Shown piece after piece: positions 1-8,403 of a stretch of 64,000 bases of DNA. The position numbers and the translations under genes were made by a program. Position 1 is the first letter of the stretch. Each line of letters begins with the position of its first letter. The stretch is from Pedobacter xixiisoli. GTDB taxonomy: Bacteria > Bacteroidota > Bacteroidia > Sphingobacteriales > Sphingobacteriaceae. Below the pieces are notes generated by a model that saw only the letters and a program-made list of their open reading frames with translations, did not search any database and was not told the origin of the DNA. Location: positions 124,001-188,000 of the forward strand of contig NZ_OCMT01000004.1 in the NCBI RefSeq assembly GCF_900215335.1, in the 5' to 3' direction.

Positions 1-72
1 GAAGATATGAATATAGCACAGGTATTTTACAAAGGCAGTGAAATTAAACTCAATAAAGCAGCATCAATTTAA
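1..72 (+). CDS. 3' end of an unidentified gene (partial)
   Basis: Frame 1 is open from the window edge to a TAA at 70-72 and encodes about 23 residues ending in KLNKAASI. It is probably the carboxyl end of a protein whose body lies outside the window. The fragment is too short to name. It does not look like the C-terminus of elongation factor Ts, which often precedes pyrH. The stop lies 25 bases before the pyrH start, with a separate promoter box between them. Confidence 0.45.
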   Translation, partial: EDMNIAQVFYKGSEIKLNKAASI

Positions 73-83
73 AAAAAACTTGA

Positions 84-91
84 TAATTTTG
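84..91 (+). promoter_or_regulatory. -7 promoter box of pyrH
   Basis: TAATTTTG matches the Bacteroidota -7 consensus TAnnTTTG. Only six bases separate it from the ATG at 98, so transcription would start at or beside the start codon and give a leaderless or near-leaderless mRNA. Confidence 0.5.
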
Positions 92-97
92 CCTTTT

Positions 98-805
98 ATG
101 AAGTACAAACGTATCCTCCTCAAACTGAGCGGCGAATCCCTAATGGGAGAAAAACAATATGGCATTGACAATGAAAGAGTTAAACAGTATGCCGAAGATA
201 TTAAAGCCGTTCACGACCAAGGTCTGGAAATTGCAATTGTAATAGGCGGAGGAAACATTTTTAGAGGCTTGAGTGCTGAAAAATCTGGAATGGACAGGGC
301 ACAAGCTGATTACATGGGCATGCTAGCAACAGTAATCAACAGCATGGCCTTGCAAGATGCTTTAGAGAAAGTAGGTTTAAAAACACGTTTGCTTTCTGCC
401 ATCAAAATGGAGCAAATTTGTGAGCCATTTGTAAGAAGAAGAGCTGTACGCCACTTAGAAAAAGGACGTGTCGTTATTTTTGGCGCAGGAACTGGAAATC
501 CTTATTTCACTACCGACTCTGCAGCAGCGCTACGAGCAATAGAAATTAATGCCGATGTGGTGCTAAAAGGAACTCGTGTAGATGGTATTTATACTGCAGA
601 CCCGGAGAAAGATCCTACAGCAACTAAGTACCAAACTTTATCGTTTAAAGAAGTTTATGCCAAAGACCTTAATGTAATGGACATGACAGCCTTTACGCTT
701 TGTGAGGAAAACCACTTGCCAATTATTGTATTCGATATGAACAAAGCTGGAAACTTCATGAAAATTGCCCAAGGTGAAGAAATTGGAACTTTGGTTAAAG
801 GTTAA
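98..805 (+). CDS. pyrH: UMP kinase (uridylate kinase)
   Basis: Phosphorylates UMP to UDP with ATP in pyrimidine nucleotide synthesis; a cytosolic hexamer of the amino-acid-kinase fold. The 235-residue product begins [17 protein letters not shown], with the phosphate-binding lysine and glycines, followed by the GGGNIFRG loop and a DMNKAGN motif near the C-terminus, all typical of bacterial PyrH. The reading frame stays open 20 codons further upstream. I chose the ATG at 98 because family homology begins there and the promoter box at 84-91 lies inside the upstream extension. frr follows 45 bases later with its own promoter box; the pyrH-frr pairing is widely conserved. Confidence 0.95.
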   Translation: MKYKRILLKLSGESLMGEKQYGIDNERVKQYAEDIKAVHDQGLEIAIVIGGGNIFRGLSAEKSGMDRAQADYMGMLATVINSMALQDALEKVGLKTRLLSAIKMEQICEPFVRRRAVRHLEKGRVVIFGAGTGNPYFTTDSAAALRAIEINADVVLKGTRVDGIYTADPEKDPTATKYQTLSFKEVYAKDLNVMDMTAFTLCEENHLPIIVFDMNKAGNFMKIAQGEEIGTLVKG

Positions 806-823
806 TTTCTGAGCATTATTTTA

Positions 824-831
824 TATTTTTG
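824..831 (+). promoter_or_regulatory. -7 promoter box of frr
   Basis: TATTTTTG matches TAnnTTTG and lies 19 bases before the frr ATG, predicting a leader of roughly 14 bases. It lets frr be transcribed separately from pyrH. Confidence 0.5.
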
Positions 832-850
832 TACAAAATCACACAGAACA

Positions 851-1414
851 ATGAATGACCTCATAAAGAAACAGTTAACAGAAGCGCAAGCCACAATGGA
901 TAAAGCCATTGCACATTGCGAATCAGAATTAACAAAAATTAGAGCAGGAAAAGCTTCTGCTGGAATGTTAGATGGAATTATGGTGGACTACTATGGCAAT
1001 GCAACGCCATTAGCACAAGTAGGAGCTATCAATACACCAGATGCCCGTACTTTGATTATCCAACCATGGGAAAAAAATATGTTAGTTCCTATCGAAAGAG
1101 CAATTATGGAAGCTAACATTGGTATCAATCCACAAAACGATGGTTCTATTATTCGTTTGGTTGTACCACCTTTAACAGAAGAGCGTAGACGGGAATTAGT
1201 AAAAAAGGTAAAGGAAGAAGCTGAGAGGGGTCGTATTACTGTTCGTAACATCCGTAAAGATGCTAACGAAAAAATCAAGAAGCTAAAAGCGGAAAGTGTA
1301 TCTGATGATGAAATCAAAACAGGTGAAGCAGAAGTTCAAAAAATTACTGATGCTTATATCATTAAAGTGGATAAGCACGCAGAATTAAAAGAAAAAGATA
1401 TCATGACGGTTTAA
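851..1414 (+). CDS. frr: Ribosome recycling factor
   Basis: Splits post-termination ribosomes together with EF-G so the subunits can be reused. The 187-residue product has the normal RRF length (about 185) and its hallmark segments: the KIRAGKAS region near residue 30, the domain II strands around DYYGNATPL, and the long C-terminal helix with RRRELVKKVKEEAERG and RNIRKDANEKIK. It follows pyrH, as in many bacteria, and is closed by a strong hairpin at 1450-1482. Confidence 0.96.
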   Translation: MNDLIKKQLTEAQATMDKAIAHCESELTKIRAGKASAGMLDGIMVDYYGNATPLAQVGAINTPDARTLIIQPWEKNMLVPIERAIMEANIGINPQNDGSIIRLVVPPLTEERRRELVKKVKEEAERGRITVRNIRKDANEKIKKLKAESVSDDEIKTGEAEVQKITDAYIIKVDKHAELKEKDIMTV

Positions 1415-1449
1415 GCTTTTGCTTTAACAATATCGTTAAATTGTAATAT

Positions 1450-1490
1450 AAAAGGGAATGTGGTTATGCTACATTCCCTTTTTATATTTT
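1450..1490 (+). terminator. Intrinsic terminator after frr
   Basis: A perfect 12-bp stem (AAAAGGGAATGT at 1450-1461, ACATTCCCTTTT at 1471-1482) with a 9-base loop runs into a T-rich tract. The T tract overlaps the -7 box of the next gene. Confidence 0.8.
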
Positions 1491-1492
1491 TG
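1485..1492 (+). promoter_or_regulatory. -7 promoter box of the ABC exporter
   Basis: TATTTTTG lies 22 bases before the ATG at 1515 and is embedded in the T tract of the frr terminator. Confidence 0.5.
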
Positions 1493-1514
1493 CATTCCAA
1501 ATCACAAAACAAAA

Positions 1515-3254
1515 ATGAATTTATTACTCGAGTATCTAAAAACACACAAGTGGGTGGTGGTGCTTGCCTTATTTTTAGCCGCAATAAATATTGGTTTCTC
1601 CTTAATGGACCCTTATTTTACTGGGCAAATCGTAGATCGATTTATTGAAAAGAAAGACATCCTTAACCGTTCAGAATATATTTGGGGAGTACTTGGACTA
1701 GTTGGCTTAGCTATTGGAGCTGCCATGGTTTCGAGAATTGCCAAAAACTTCCAAGATTATTTCACTAACATCATTGTACAAAAAGTTGGTGCCAAAATGT
1801 ATGCCGATGGATTAAAGCACTCTTTAGAGTTGCCTTACCAAGTATTTGAAGACCAGCGAAGCGGCGAAACTTTGGGTATTTTACAAAAGGTGAGGGTAGA
1901 CTGTGAAAAGTTCATCACTTCCTTTATCAGCATTCTATTTGTAAGCTTAATCGGAATGGTTTTCGTTATCGTTTACTCACTGTCTGTAAGCTATAAAGTA
2001 ACGTTAGTTTATGTAGCTTCTATTCCAATCATCGCTTTCATTAGCTGGTTCCTCAGTAGAAAAATCAAAACGATACAAAAATCAATTGTAGCTGAAACTA
2101 CTTCTTTAGCTGGCTCTACCACAGAATCGCTGAGAAACATTGAGTTGGTTAAAAGCTTAGGTTTAGCGAATCAAGAAATTGAAAGATTAAATAAAACTAC
2201 GTACAAAATTTTAGGTCTAGAATTACGTAAGGTAAAATATGTACGTAGCATGAGCTTTGTACAAGGCACTACGGTTAACTTAGTTAGAAGTATAATGATT
2301 GTGGTATTGCTAATACTCATTTTTGAAGACACGATATCCGCAGGACAATACTTCTCCTTCTTATTCTATTCGTTCTTTTTGTTTGGACCGCTGCAGGAGC
2401 TCGGTAATGTGATTTTAACTTGGAGAGAAGCGGAAGTATCATTGGGCAGATTTAAATCTATCTTAAGCACACCTATTGATAAAAAGCCGGAAAATCCTAA
2501 GCCTTTAAGCAAGATCGAACAACTGACTTTTAACGATATCAGCTTTAAACATCTTACTGGTAAAACAAATGCCCTAAATCATATCAACTTTAGTGTAAAC
2601 AAAGGCGAAACTATTGCTTTTGTTGGTCCCTCAGGCTCCGGAAAAACTACCTTAGTAAAATTATTGGTGGGGCTTTATCAACCTGTAGAAGGTGATGTTT
2701 TTTACAACAACATTTCTGGCAAAGAAATTAACCTAGACCTATTGAGAGAAAAAATTGGTTTTGTAACTCAAGATACACAACTATTCTCTGGTACAATTAG
2801 AGAAAATCTGCAGTTCGTAAAACCAAGCGCAACAGATGAAGAGTGCTTGAAAGTACTTCGTCAGGCGGCATGCCATACCTTGCTAGCTAGAGCCGACAAA
2901 GGTTTGGATAGCGTGATTGGCGAAGGTGGTGTTAAAGTTTCTGGAGGAGAAAAACAACGCTTATCTATCGCTAGAGCTTTGCTACGCAATCCAGATATTT
3001 TGGTATTTGATGAAGCTACTTCTTCGTTAGATTCTATTACAGAGGAAGAAATTACAGCAACAATTAAGGATGTTTCTAAGTTGAGTGAGCAAATTACCAT
3101 TTTAATTGCCCATCGTTTATCGACTATCCGCCATGCAGATCGAATTTTCGTATTAGAAAAAGGCAAAATTATAGAGCAAGGTAGACATGAAGACCTAGTA
3201 GAAGAAAAAGGCCTTTACTACGCTATGTGGAGGCAGCAGGTTGGAGAAAGATAA
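1515..3254 (+). CDS. ABC exporter, fused membrane and ATPase domains (MsbA-like)
   Basis: A half-transporter of 579 residues expected to homodimerise in the inner membrane and export a lipid or drug-like substrate using ATP. Residues about 10-300 form the six-helix ABC transmembrane domain. The ATPase domain has Walker A (GPSGSGKTT), the Q loop (GFVTQDTQ), the signature VSGGEKQR, Walker B (LVFDEATSSLD) and the H loop (AHRLST). The start at 1515 (MNLLLEYLKTHKW) fits the promoter box at 1485-1492; the 19-codon upstream extension would begin inside the terminator hairpin. The order pyrH-frr-exporter does not reveal the substrate. A lipid flippase role like MsbA is possible but not shown. Confidence 0.88.
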   Translation: MNLLLEYLKTHKWVVVLALFLAAINIGFSLMDPYFTGQIVDRFIEKKDILNRSEYIWGVLGLVGLAIGAAMVSRIAKNFQDYFTNIIVQKVGAKMYADGLKHSLELPYQVFEDQRSGETLGILQKVRVDCEKFITSFISILFVSLIGMVFVIVYSLSVSYKVTLVYVASIPIIAFISWFLSRKIKTIQKSIVAETTSLAGSTTESLRNIELVKSLGLANQEIERLNKTTYKILGLELRKVKYVRSMSFVQGTTVNLVRSIMIVVLLILIFEDTISAGQYFSFLFYSFFLFGPLQELGNVILTWREAEVSLGRFKSILSTPIDKKPENPKPLSKIEQLTFNDISFKHLTGKTNALNHINFSVNKGETIAFVGPSGSGKTTLVKLLVGLYQPVEGDVFYNNISGKEINLDLLREKIGFVTQDTQLFSGTIRENLQFVKPSATDEECLKVLRQAACHTLLARADKGLDSVIGEGGVKVSGGEKQRLSIARALLRNPDILVFDEATSSLDSITEEEITATIKDVSKLSEQITILIAHRLSTIRHADRIFVLEKGKIIEQGRHEDLVEEKGLYYAMWRQQVGER

Positions 3255-3259
3255 TTTGT

Positions 3260-3298
3260 AAAAAAAGCGTCCAGATTTTAAAATCGGACGCTTTTTTT
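3260..3298. terminator. Bidirectional terminator between the ABC exporter and rmlA
   Basis: A GCGTCC/GGACGC stem with an inner GATTTTAAAATC palindrome is flanked by an A run on the left and a T run on the right, so it can stop transcription from both converging genes. Confidence 0.8.
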
Positions 3299-3318
3299 AT
3301 GATAATAGCTATTGATGA

Positions 3319-4179
3319 TTATTTCAAAATCTTTAATAGATATTCGCCGTAACCACTTTTTACTAATGGCTTAGCTATTTCTTTTAATTGCTCCGCGGTA
3401 ATGTACCCCATTCTGTAAGCTATCTCTTCGATACATCCGATTTTCAGACCTTGTCTTTCTTCAATGATTTGAACGAATTGGCCGGCCTGCATTAAAGAAG
3501 CAAAAGTTCCCGTATCTAGCCAAGCTGTACCCCTACTTAAAACACCTACTTTTAATTTTCCACTTTCTAAATAAACCTTATTTACATCAGTAATTTCGTA
3601 CTCGCCACGAGGTGATGGTTTGATATTTTTTGCGATTTCTACCACATCATTATCATAGAAATATAAACCAGGAACGGCATAATCAGATTTTGGTTGTGCT
3701 GGTTTTTCTTCAATAGATATTGCATTATTATCTTTATCGAACTCAACCACACCATATCTTTCCGGATCTGATACTTGATAAGCAAAAACGACCCCTCCAT
3801 GTGGATTAGAACTGTTTTGCAGCAATTTAGCCATGCCATCTCCATGAAAGATATTATCACCCAAAACCAAAGCAACTTTATCTTTACCGATAAATTCTTC
3901 ACCAATTACAAAAGCTTGCGCTAAACCGTTTGGTTCTGGCTGTACAGCATAACTGAATTTACAACCCAATGTGCTGCCATCGCCCAACAACTTTTCAAAG
4001 TTTGGCAAATCATGAGGTGTAGAAATAATCAAAATCTCACTAATCCCTGCCAACATTAGCGTTGACAACGGATAATAAATCATTGGCTTATCGTAAACAG
4101 GCATCATTTGCTTGCTGGTTGCCAAGGTTAATGGATGCAATCTTGTGCCGCTTCCGCCAGCTAATATTATTCCTTTCAT
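3319..4179 (-). CDS. rmlA: Glucose-1-phosphate thymidylyltransferase
   Basis: Makes dTDP-glucose from dTTP and glucose-1-phosphate, the first step of dTDP-rhamnose synthesis. The 286 residues match the normal length. The N-terminus [18 protein letters not shown] carries the nucleotidyltransferase signature, followed by [25 protein letters not shown] and the EITDVN segment near residue 195, all characteristic of the short RmlA type. It is the last gene of rmlB-rmlD-rmlA, 10 bases after rmlD, and ends against a bidirectional terminator. Confidence 0.95.
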   Translation of the reverse strand: MKGIILAGGSGTRLHPLTLATSKQMMPVYDKPMIYYPLSTLMLAGISEILIISTPHDLPNFEKLLGDGSTLGCKFSYAVQPEPNGLAQAFVIGEEFIGKDKVALVLGDNIFHGDGMAKLLQNSSNPHGGVVFAYQVSDPERYGVVEFDKDNNAISIEEKPAQPKSDYAVPGLYFYDNDVVEIAKNIKPSPRGEYEITDVNKVYLESGKLKVGVLSRGTAWLDTGTFASLMQAGQFVQIIEERQGLKIGCIEEIAYRMGYITAEQLKEIAKPLVKSGYGEYLLKILK

Positions 4180-4189
4180 ACAGAGAGAT

Positions 4190-5053
4190 TTAGTTTATTG
4201 ATTTTAAAGCATCGATACAAACCTTCAGGCTATCTAACCAATAAGGAACTTGAATGTTGTAATCTACTTTAATTTTAGTTTTATCCATCACTGAAAAGTG
4301 TGGTCGTTTTGCTTTTGTAGGGTAAGCACTTGTAGGGATTGGATTTACTTTCACATCCGTTCCGCTATAATCAAAAATAGCCTTTGCAAAATCATACCAT
4401 GAAGTTACACCTTCGTTACTGAAATGGTAAATACCGTATTTCTTTTCAGGATTTTGAATGATATCAAAAATAGCATTTGCCAAGTCGATAGCATATGTTG
4501 GCGTACCTACTTGATCAGCAATGATGTTCAACTCATCACGATCGGCACCTAGTTTCAACATTGTTTTAACAAAGTTATTAGCAAACTCAGAATATAACCA
4601 ACTGGTACGTAAAATAACATGTTGATCTAGCTCTTCAACAACAGCTAGTTCTCCATCCAACTTTGTAACGCCATATACATTGATTGGCTCAGCGATATCA
4701 TCTTCTTTTAGCAGCTTAACTTCGCTACCTTCAAATACAAAATCTGTAGAAACATGAACTAATGTTGCCTGATGTTGCTTACATAATTTAGCCAGATTTC
4801 TAGCTCCAGTCTCATTTACAGCCTTTGCAATATCCGCTTCGTCTTCAGCTTTATCAACTGCTGTATAGGCTGCACAATTAATGACGTAAGCAGGTCTTTC
4901 TTGATTAAACAACATTGAAAGGTCTTCTACATTCAGAATGTTTGCAGCGCCTTCTTCTGGAAAAACAACATCTGCAATGCCTCTTTGCGCAACAATTTTT
5001 TTAATGCATTGCCCTAGCTGACCGCCAGCACCTATTACCAGTACCTTTGCCAT
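4190..5053 (-). CDS. rmlD: dTDP-4-dehydrorhamnose reductase
   Basis: Reduces dTDP-4-keto-rhamnose to dTDP-L-rhamnose with NAD(P)H. The 287-residue protein has the Rossmann glycine motif GAGGQLGQ at the N-terminus, the YxxxK catalytic pair in YGVTKLDGE, and the family segments STDFVFEG and RTSWLYSEF. It directly follows rmlB with no gap (rmlB stop at 5054) and precedes rmlA, so the three are almost certainly one operon. The 3,5-epimerase RmlC, whose product this enzyme reduces, is not encoded in the window. Confidence 0.93.
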   Translation of the reverse strand: MAKVLVIGAGGQLGQCIKKIVAQRGIADVVFPEEGAANILNVEDLSMLFNQERPAYVINCAAYTAVDKAEDEADIAKAVNETGARNLAKLCKQHQATLVHVSTDFVFEGSEVKLLKEDDIAEPINVYGVTKLDGELAVVEELDQHVILRTSWLYSEFANNFVKTMLKLGADRDELNIIADQVGTPTYAIDLANAIFDIIQNPEKKYGIYHFSNEGVTSWYDFAKAIFDYSGTDVKVNPIPTSAYPTKAKRPHFSVMDKTKIKVDYNIQVPYWLDSLKVCIDALKSIN

Positions 5054-6106
5054 CTATTTATGATTATATTGTTTTTCGTAATATGACTGATAATTACCTG
5101 AAGTCACGTTATTTAACCATTCTTCGTTAGACAAATACCATTCTACCGTTTTCTCTAAACCTTCTTCAAATTGTAAACTCGGTACCCAATCTAATCTTTC
5201 TTGAAGTTTAGTAGAATCGATGGCGTAACGTAAATCGTGACCAGCTCTATCGGTTACAAAAGTAATCAGCTTTGCAGATTCGCCCGCTTCACGCCCTAAT
5301 TTTTGGTCCATTATTTTACACAACAAGTGGATTAAGTCGATGTTTTTCCACTCGTTATGCCCGCCAATATTATAAGTTTCGCCAGTTTTAGCTTGATGAA
5401 AAATTACATCAATAGCTCTTGCGTGATCTTCTACCCAAAGCCAATCTCTCACATTTTCGCCTTTGCCATAAACGGGCACAGGTTTATTATTTTTAATGTT
5501 ATTGATTGCTAATGGAATCAACTTCTCAGGAAAGTGATGCGAGCCATAATTGTTAGAACAATTAGAAATTACACAATCCAGTCCGTAAGTATCATGGTAA
5601 GCTCGTACAAAATGGTCTGAACTTGCTTTAGAAGCAGAATAAGGACTGTGTGGATCGTAAGCGGTAGTTTCCGTAAACATTCCCTCTTCTCCCAAAGCTC
5701 CGTACACTTCATCAGTACTTACATGATAAAATCTCTTCTTATCGTAATCACCTTTCCAATACTCTCTAACGGCATTCAAAAGATTTACCGTACCAATTAC
5801 ATTCGTCATTACAAACGCAGTTGGGTCGGCAATTGACCGGTCTACATGGCTTTCTGCCGCCAAATGGATAACTGCATCAAAGTTCTCATCTTTAAATAAA
5901 TCATTGATAGCAGCAGCATCAGTAATATTTATTTTAACAAAGCTGTAATTTGGCCTATCCTCGATATCTTTTAGATTAGCTAAATTTCCCGCATAGGTTA
6001 ATGCATCAAGATTTACAATTTGATAGTTTGGATAGTTATTTACAAACCTGCGTACAACGTGTGAGCCAATAAAACCTGCTCCACCTGTGATTAATATTTT
6101 TTTCAA
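5054..6106 (-). CDS. rmlB: dTDP-glucose 4,6-dehydratase
   Basis: Converts dTDP-glucose to dTDP-4-keto-6-deoxyglucose with tightly bound NAD+. The 350 residues carry GGAGFIGSHVVRRF (NAD binding), HLAAESHVDRSI, STDEVYG and YSASKASSDH (YxxxK), all RmlB hallmarks. Homology starts exactly at the first codon, which is TTG rather than ATG (6106-6104), and there is no usable in-frame ATG before it. A good -7 box lies 23 bases upstream. This is the first gene of the rhamnose operon. Confidence 0.94.
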   Translation of the reverse strand: MKKILITGGAGFIGSHVVRRFVNNYPNYQIVNLDALTYAGNLANLKDIEDRPNYSFVKINITDAAAINDLFKDENFDAVIHLAAESHVDRSIADPTAFVMTNVIGTVNLLNAVREYWKGDYDKKRFYHVSTDEVYGALGEEGMFTETTAYDPHSPYSASKASSDHFVRAYHDTYGLDCVISNCSNNYGSHHFPEKLIPLAINNIKNNKPVPVYGKGENVRDWLWVEDHARAIDVIFHQAKTGETYNIGGHNEWKNIDLIHLLCKIMDQKLGREAGESAKLITFVTDRAGHDLRYAIDSTKLQERLDWVPSLQFEEGLEKTVEWYLSNEEWLNNVTSGNYQSYYEKQYNHK

Positions 6107-6129
6107 AGCAATATTTCTAATATCAACTA

Positions 6130-6137
6130 CAAAAATA
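6130..6137 (-). promoter_or_regulatory. -7 promoter box of the rml operon
   Basis: On the minus strand this reads TATTTTTG, a match to TAnnTTTG, 23 bases before the TTG start of rmlB. It supports that unusual start codon. Confidence 0.5.
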
Positions 6138-6189
6138 TAATAATGTATTTAGTAACAAAGACATTAATACTGAAAGTGATAAATGTAAA

Positions 6190-6756
6190 TTACGATTCTG
6201 CAGAAACTACTTCCTCTAATTCAGCATACCATTCAGCACCATATTTTCTAGTCAATGGGTCTTTTAAAAATTTATAAACTGGCACTTTAAGTTCTCTACC
6301 AAAAGAACAAGCATCTTTACAGATATGCCATCTATCGTAATTCAAGACTTCGAATTCTGGATATTGGGTAATTCTAATTGGATATAAGTGGCAAGAGATA
6401 GGTTTTTTCCAATCTACGATTCCTTCTTCATAAGCCTTTTCGATAGCGCATTTGGTAATGCCGTTTTCGAAAGTGACATAAGCACATTCTTTATTTCCAT
6501 CTACGCAGGGTGTCGTTAAATCGCCATCTAAATCCAGTACAGAAGTCCCATATTCTTCGATTGCCTCAATACCCTTGGGCGCTAATAAATGCTTTATCTT
6601 AGGATAAATTTCTTCTAAAATAGCTTTTTCTGATTGCTCAAGAGGCGCACCTGAATCTCCCTCCACACAACAAATCCCCTTACACTTACTTAAGTTACAT
6701 ACGAAATCTTCATTAATTAGATCCTCATGCACTAAGGTACTTTGAACTTCTATCAT
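6190..6756 (-). CDS. DUF3109 family cysteine-rich protein
   Basis: A 188-residue soluble protein whose conserved cysteines suggest a metal or iron-sulfur site: the CKGICC group near residue 24, PCVDGNKEC in the middle, KC, SCHLYP and ICKDAC. This pattern is that of the DUF3109 family of Bacteroidota, which is related to the YkgJ zinc/iron-chelating proteins. The biochemical role is unknown. It sits alone between the rml operon and a DUF3108 gene, with a 136-base upstream region full of short inverted repeats. Confidence 0.75.
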   Translation of the reverse strand: MIEVQSTLVHEDLINEDFVCNLSKCKGICCVEGDSGAPLEQSEKAILEEIYPKIKHLLAPKGIEAIEEYGTSVLDLDGDLTTPCVDGNKECAYVTFENGITKCAIEKAYEEGIVDWKKPISCHLYPIRITQYPEFEVLNYDRWHICKDACSFGRELKVPVYKFLKDPLTRKYGAEWYAELEEVVSAES

Positions 6757-6761
6757 TTTAA

Positions 6762-6875
6762 CGGTTAATTGTTTAAACTTTGTAATTGGTTAACTGTTAC
6801 TTGATCCAAAATAATTAGCTAACAGTTGTGCTTAATCATTTTGCTCTACAGTTAAGCGATTAAAACAATTAACCG
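6762..6875. repeat. Nested inverted repeats upstream of the DUF3109 gene
   Basis: CGGTTAATTGTTT at 6762-6774 pairs perfectly with AAACAATTAACCG at 6863-6875. Between them lies a second, inner palindromic pair built on AACTGTTA and TAACAGTT. The whole stretch is made of variants of GGTTAA. It covers the promoter region of the DUF3109 gene. Confidence 0.6.
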
Positions 6876-6892
6876 ATTAACCAAATCAAAAA

Positions 6893-7666
6893 TTAACCTT
6901 TGCCTATGGGATATTTTAACCCTTCTGCGGACTTTATTTCTAACGTTACAGAACCAACTAAAATTTCAACCTGCGCCTTTACTGGAACACGGTTGCCATC
7001 ATCGGTGATCCAAAGGTACAACTTACTATCCTTTTTAAAAATACGCCCAGGTTTTATAGACGGACTAAATTTAAGGCAATTAATGCTCCCTAGCTTAGTC
7101 TTAATAGTTTCCTTACCTATGTACTGAATCTCTAAAGCTGAAATCTCGTCGCTAAGAAAATAGTTTAGCTTGAAGGTATCATTAATCTTAATCTTGGTCA
7201 TATCTAAGCTACGAGCAAAATAATAAGCCGATACGAGATCGAAAGTTTGTGTAGTTGGCGTAGTAAAAGTTCCTTTATTAGCTACTACTTTTTTCCCATC
7301 TTGATAAAACCTAGCCTTGTCTTGTCTACGATATTTAGCTTCTCTTACATCTTCTTGATAGAAATAAGGAGTTAGTTCCGTTTTATCGATATAGGAATCA
7401 TAATGATCTCTAATTTTATAGAACACATCAAAAGTACCAGAAGTACGAGCATCTACCACCAGCTTGAAAGTAGGTTTCCCGTCAAACTTCATATCCGTAG
7501 CTTCTACTTTTATAGTTGCTTCTGCGGCCGTTATAAAACCATACTTTAATTTGTATGTTAGCTGTTCTCCTTCTTTAAAAGCTGCCTCTTTCTTTATAGG
7601 AAGTTCTTGAGCAAACCCAAACTTGCAGATTGCAATAAAAAAAAACATTAACATTAATCTTCTCAT
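6893..7666 (-). CDS. DUF3108 family exported protein
   Basis: A 257-residue protein with a signal peptide (MRRLMLMFFFIAICKFGFAQ), so it is periplasmic or surface exposed. The body has the DUF3108 pattern: EGEQLTYKLKYGFITAAEA at the start of the mature domain, an RDHYDSYID segment and a lipoprotein-localisation-like beta-barrel/sandwich layout. Function is unknown. The start at 7666 was chosen because it yields a clean signal peptide; the open frame extends 21 codons upstream without a sensible protein start. Confidence 0.75.
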   Translation of the reverse strand: MRRLMLMFFFIAICKFGFAQELPIKKEAAFKEGEQLTYKLKYGFITAAEATIKVEATDMKFDGKPTFKLVVDARTSGTFDVFYKIRDHYDSYIDKTELTPYFYQEDVREAKYRRQDKARFYQDGKKVVANKGTFTTPTTQTFDLVSAYYFARSLDMTKIKINDTFKLNYFLSDEISALEIQYIGKETIKTKLGSINCLKFSPSIKPGRIFKKDSKLYLWITDDGNRVPVKAQVEILVGSVTLEIKSAEGLKYPIGKG

Positions 7667-7770
7667 AACCACATTAAAACAAAAAGCAATCCAATTTTTA
7701 GAGATACTGGTAGTATGAGCTGTTAACATTTGTTAAATTTTAAACCTTTTGGTTATTAAATGTAGTGTAA

Positions 7771-8286
7771 TTAGTCCTTTCTCTTGTAAATTGGAACGGT
7801 AGAACAAGGTTCTCCGTACATGATACTTTTCACTACAGGGGTAAGCAATGCCGTAATTTCTACATAAGCAGAAACTGGAATCTGAGGATTAGCACAGCCT
7901 TTTATCACTACTCTCTGTCCAGCATAATCTTCCAAATTCACTTTTGCCAATGCTTTAGAGAATAGTTGAGTATCCAATAAATCTAAATCACCAAACACAA
8001 TTTCGTTTGCATAAGGCTTCATTTTATTGGCTAGCAACATATAAGCCCAAGTAGGAACAATTGCATCAGCAGTGCAGGTAATCGCTACATTTTTTCCTTG
8101 ATATTGTTGCCAGTCGTGTTCCTTTACAAACTCACGAAAATCTTTTTCCCTCAACATCAATCCGTGAAACAGATTGTCTTTTATATCATACAGCACACGT
8201 TCTCCATTTTCTAGATGGTCTTCTAGGTTAAAGGTGATTAGCCCGCTGGCAGCAACTTTATTTACGATGTTTTCTTGAATATCCAT
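7771..8286 (-). CDS. DUF2480 family protein
   Basis: A 171-residue cytosolic protein starting MDIQENIVNKVAASGLI, with the family segments DIKDNLFHGLMLREKDFRE and IKGCANPQIPVSAYVEI. DUF2480 proteins are restricted to Bacteroidota and have no known activity. On its coding strand a TGACTTTG stretch (one mismatch to TAnnTTTG) ends four bases before the ATG, so this may be another very short leader gene. It follows the terminator of the ppiD-like gene. Confidence 0.75.
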   Translation of the reverse strand: MDIQENIVNKVAASGLITFNLEDHLENGERVLYDIKDNLFHGLMLREKDFREFVKEHDWQQYQGKNVAITCTADAIVPTWAYMLLANKMKPYANEIVFGDLDLLDTQLFSKALAKVNLEDYAGQRVVIKGCANPQIPVSAYVEITALLTPVVKSIMYGEPCSTVPIYKRKD

Positions 8287-8350
8287 TTTGCAAAGTCAAA
8301 AGTGTAAAGTCAAAAGTTAAGAGCTAAGCCCAAACCGATTTCCTTAAAAT

Positions 8351-8381
8351 AAAAAACCGTCCTGATATAAAATCGGGACGG
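8351..8381 (-). terminator. Terminator after the ppiD-like gene
   Basis: The stem CCGTCCTGAT (8357-8366) / ATCGGGACGG (8372-8381), with one T-G wobble, is followed on the minus strand by a run of Ts (8356-8351). Confidence 0.8.
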
Positions 8382-8403
8382 CTACAAAATTAAGTAAATA
8401 AGA

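Noticed and set aside
991-1317. Antisense open frame of 108 codons within frr
   Set aside because: It overlaps a well-supported essential gene in the opposite direction, has no homology that I can see and no promoter box.
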